Of a stretch of DNA of 64,000 nt, positions 63,126 through 64,000 are shown in pieces. Source of the DNA: CAISCU01 sp051861545 (GTDB taxonomy: Bacteria > Bacteroidota > Bacteroidia > UKL13-3); the NCBI GenBank assembly GCA_051861545.1, contig JBIMKP010000006.1:1-64000 (forward strand), in the 5' to 3' direction. Every line of letters begins with the position of its first letter. The first letter of the stretch is position 1. A program made the translations under genes and the position numbers. The notes under the pieces are model-generated. The model was not told the origin of the DNA, did no database searches, and saw only the letters and a program-made list of their open reading frames with translations.

Positions 63126-64000
63126 ATGTCTGCGTTGCCTAATTCTCGTCCGTTTAAAATTGTACTTTATACGGTTTTAATTTTAAGTTTTTTGTCTATT
63201 ATCAATCCTAAGTTTTTCTCAGAAGAATTTGGCTTAAAGCGTTTTGATTTGTTTTCAGAACTCAAAGAATATTCACCTTTAGAAAGAGATCATTTAGTTA
63301 TTGAAACCAAATCTGATTCAACAAAAACACATCAAGAAAAGAAAAAAGTAATTAGCTCTGAAAACGGAAATATAATTTCAGAAGTAAATAATGATAAATC
63401 GCACAGCTTTCAACAATTTACTAGGAATCTAAAAGATTTAAAAAGGCGAAAAAGAAAGAAAATCAGGATTGGTTACTTTGGCGATTCTATGATTGAAGGG
63501 GATTTGATTACCTGTAATATCAGAGATGCATTACAAGATTATTTTGGAGGTAATGGAGTTGGTTTTGTGCCCATTACATCTGTTGTTGCAGGTTTCAGAC
63601 AAACCATTGGACACGAATTTTCGAAAGATTGGAAAGAACTAAGTTTTCTTGATAAAAAAAGTAAGGTAGTTTTACCTTTTTCAGGGCATAATTTTTATGC
63701 AAACCAAGGTTCATGGGTAAGATACAAAACTGTAAAAACAAAACATCTAAACAGCTTTGAAAACATTCATCTTTTGTATGGTAAACCTCAAGCAAAAGAT
63801 GCTGTTACCTTAAATGAAATACGTTTTTCATTAGAAGGAAATTCCGATTTTAACCAAATTCAAATCAACCCAAAAGAAAAAAGTAAAGAAATTAAACTCA
63901 ATTTTAATACCGATAGTAAAACTCCCATTTACGGTTGTGCTTTTGAAAGTGATTCTGGTTTAATTCTCGACAATTATTCGTTTAGAGGGATTTCAGGTCT
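63126..64000 (+). CDS. SGNH/GDSL-type hydrolase, N-terminal part (runs off window)
   Basis: An open frame from ATG 63126 continues through base 64000 without a stop, giving 291 residues so far. An N-terminal membrane anchor (FKIVLYTVLILSFLSIINP) precedes a charged linker rich in Lys (DLKRRKRKKIRI) and block I of the SGNH fold, IGYFGDSMIEGDL, with the nucleophile Ser near 121. The visible end (YGCAFESDSGLILDNYSFRG) resembles the region before block III in cell-wall O-acetyl esterase or acetyltransferase partners. The adjacent glucosaminidase supports a peptidoglycan role. The catalytic Asp-His pair lies outside the window. Confidence 0.75.
   Translation, partial: MSALPNSRPFKIVLYTVLILSFLSIINPKFFSEEFGLKRFDLFSELKEYSPLERDHLVIETKSDSTKTHQEKKKVISSENGNIISEVNNDKSHSFQQFTRNLKDLKRRKRKKIRIGYFGDSMIEGDLITCNIRDALQDYFGGNGVGFVPITSVVAGFRQTIGHEFSKDWKELSFLDKKSKVVLPFSGHNFYANQGSWVRYKTVKTKHLNSFENIHLLYGKPQAKDAVTLNEIRFSLEGNSDFNQIQINPKEKSKEIKLNFNTDSKTPIYGCAFESDSGLILDNYSFRGISG

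Overview
The window looks like a chromosomal segment of a Bacteroidota bacterium. The reasons are the AT-rich sequence, several large secreted proteins ending in type IX secretion (T9SS) sorting domains, Bacteroidota-specific families (DUF5723-OmpA, HmuY-like, DUF6427-like), scarce Shine-Dalgarno sequences, and recurrent -7-like motifs of the form TAnnTTTG or TAnnTTCG upstream of genes. A closer placement cannot be read from this sequence alone. The window is mostly ordinary chromosome with two accessory patches.

Layout. 1-2000: accessory stretch with the end of an IS21-family element (first codons of istA plus four terminal direct repeats), two small membrane proteins and an orphan antitoxin-like gene. 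2026-7021 (minus): GT2 glycosyltransferase, M28 peptidase, TauE/SafE permease and S41 C-terminal processing protease. 7302-12102 (plus): maltose phosphorolysis set (beta-phosphoglucomutase, GH65 phosphorylase, MFS transporter) and a small membrane protein. 12169-15867: second accessory patch, a group of small uncharacterised minus-strand genes and one pseudogene, bracketed by palindromic GGATGGAC...GTCCATCC repeats, some of them inside a lipoprotein gene. 15941-20344 (plus): glyS, PAP2 phosphatase, GT-B glycosyltransferase and menE, almost without gaps. 20432-21879: DUF2795 protein and a Fic-fold protein that has lost its catalytic motif but keeps a C-terminal helix-turn-helix. 22070-26705 (minus): GT2, methyltransferase, and a GT2-like/GT-C/TPR fusion, probably a cell-surface glycan operon. 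26862-32072: hflX facing a divergent set (secreted protein, DUF6427-like, YdcF-like), then ndk.

32139-47166 (minus): envelope and secreted proteins, namely a DUF5723-TSP3-OmpA protein, a large lipoprotein, and two giant T9SS cargo proteins (1263 and 2033 residues) with beta-propeller-type repeats, followed by a 119-residue partner gene. 47340-50378 (minus): acyl-CoA dehydrogenase, rfaE2, a flippase-like membrane protein and panD. 50581-56023 (plus): a tightly coupled outer-membrane uptake operon with a HmuY-like T9SS protein, a TonB-dependent receptor, a HmuY-like lipoprotein and a TolB-like propeller. 56041-58755 (minus): secreted GH13 alpha-amylase with CBM25 and T9SS domains. 58848 to the end: lipocalin, uvrA, glucosaminidase and a truncated SGNH hydrolase.

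How genes fit together: the secreted amylase would release maltodextrins, and the MFS/GH65/PgmB set would take up and phosphorolyse maltose. The HmuY/TonB operon is a candidate haem or other ligand acquisition system. The most unusual items are the catalytically dead Fic/HTH protein, palindromic repeats translated inside a lipoprotein gene, the giant T9SS pair, and the HmuY-type operon with a three-copy TTGTCAT motif upstream. I saw no tRNA, rRNA or CRISPR array.
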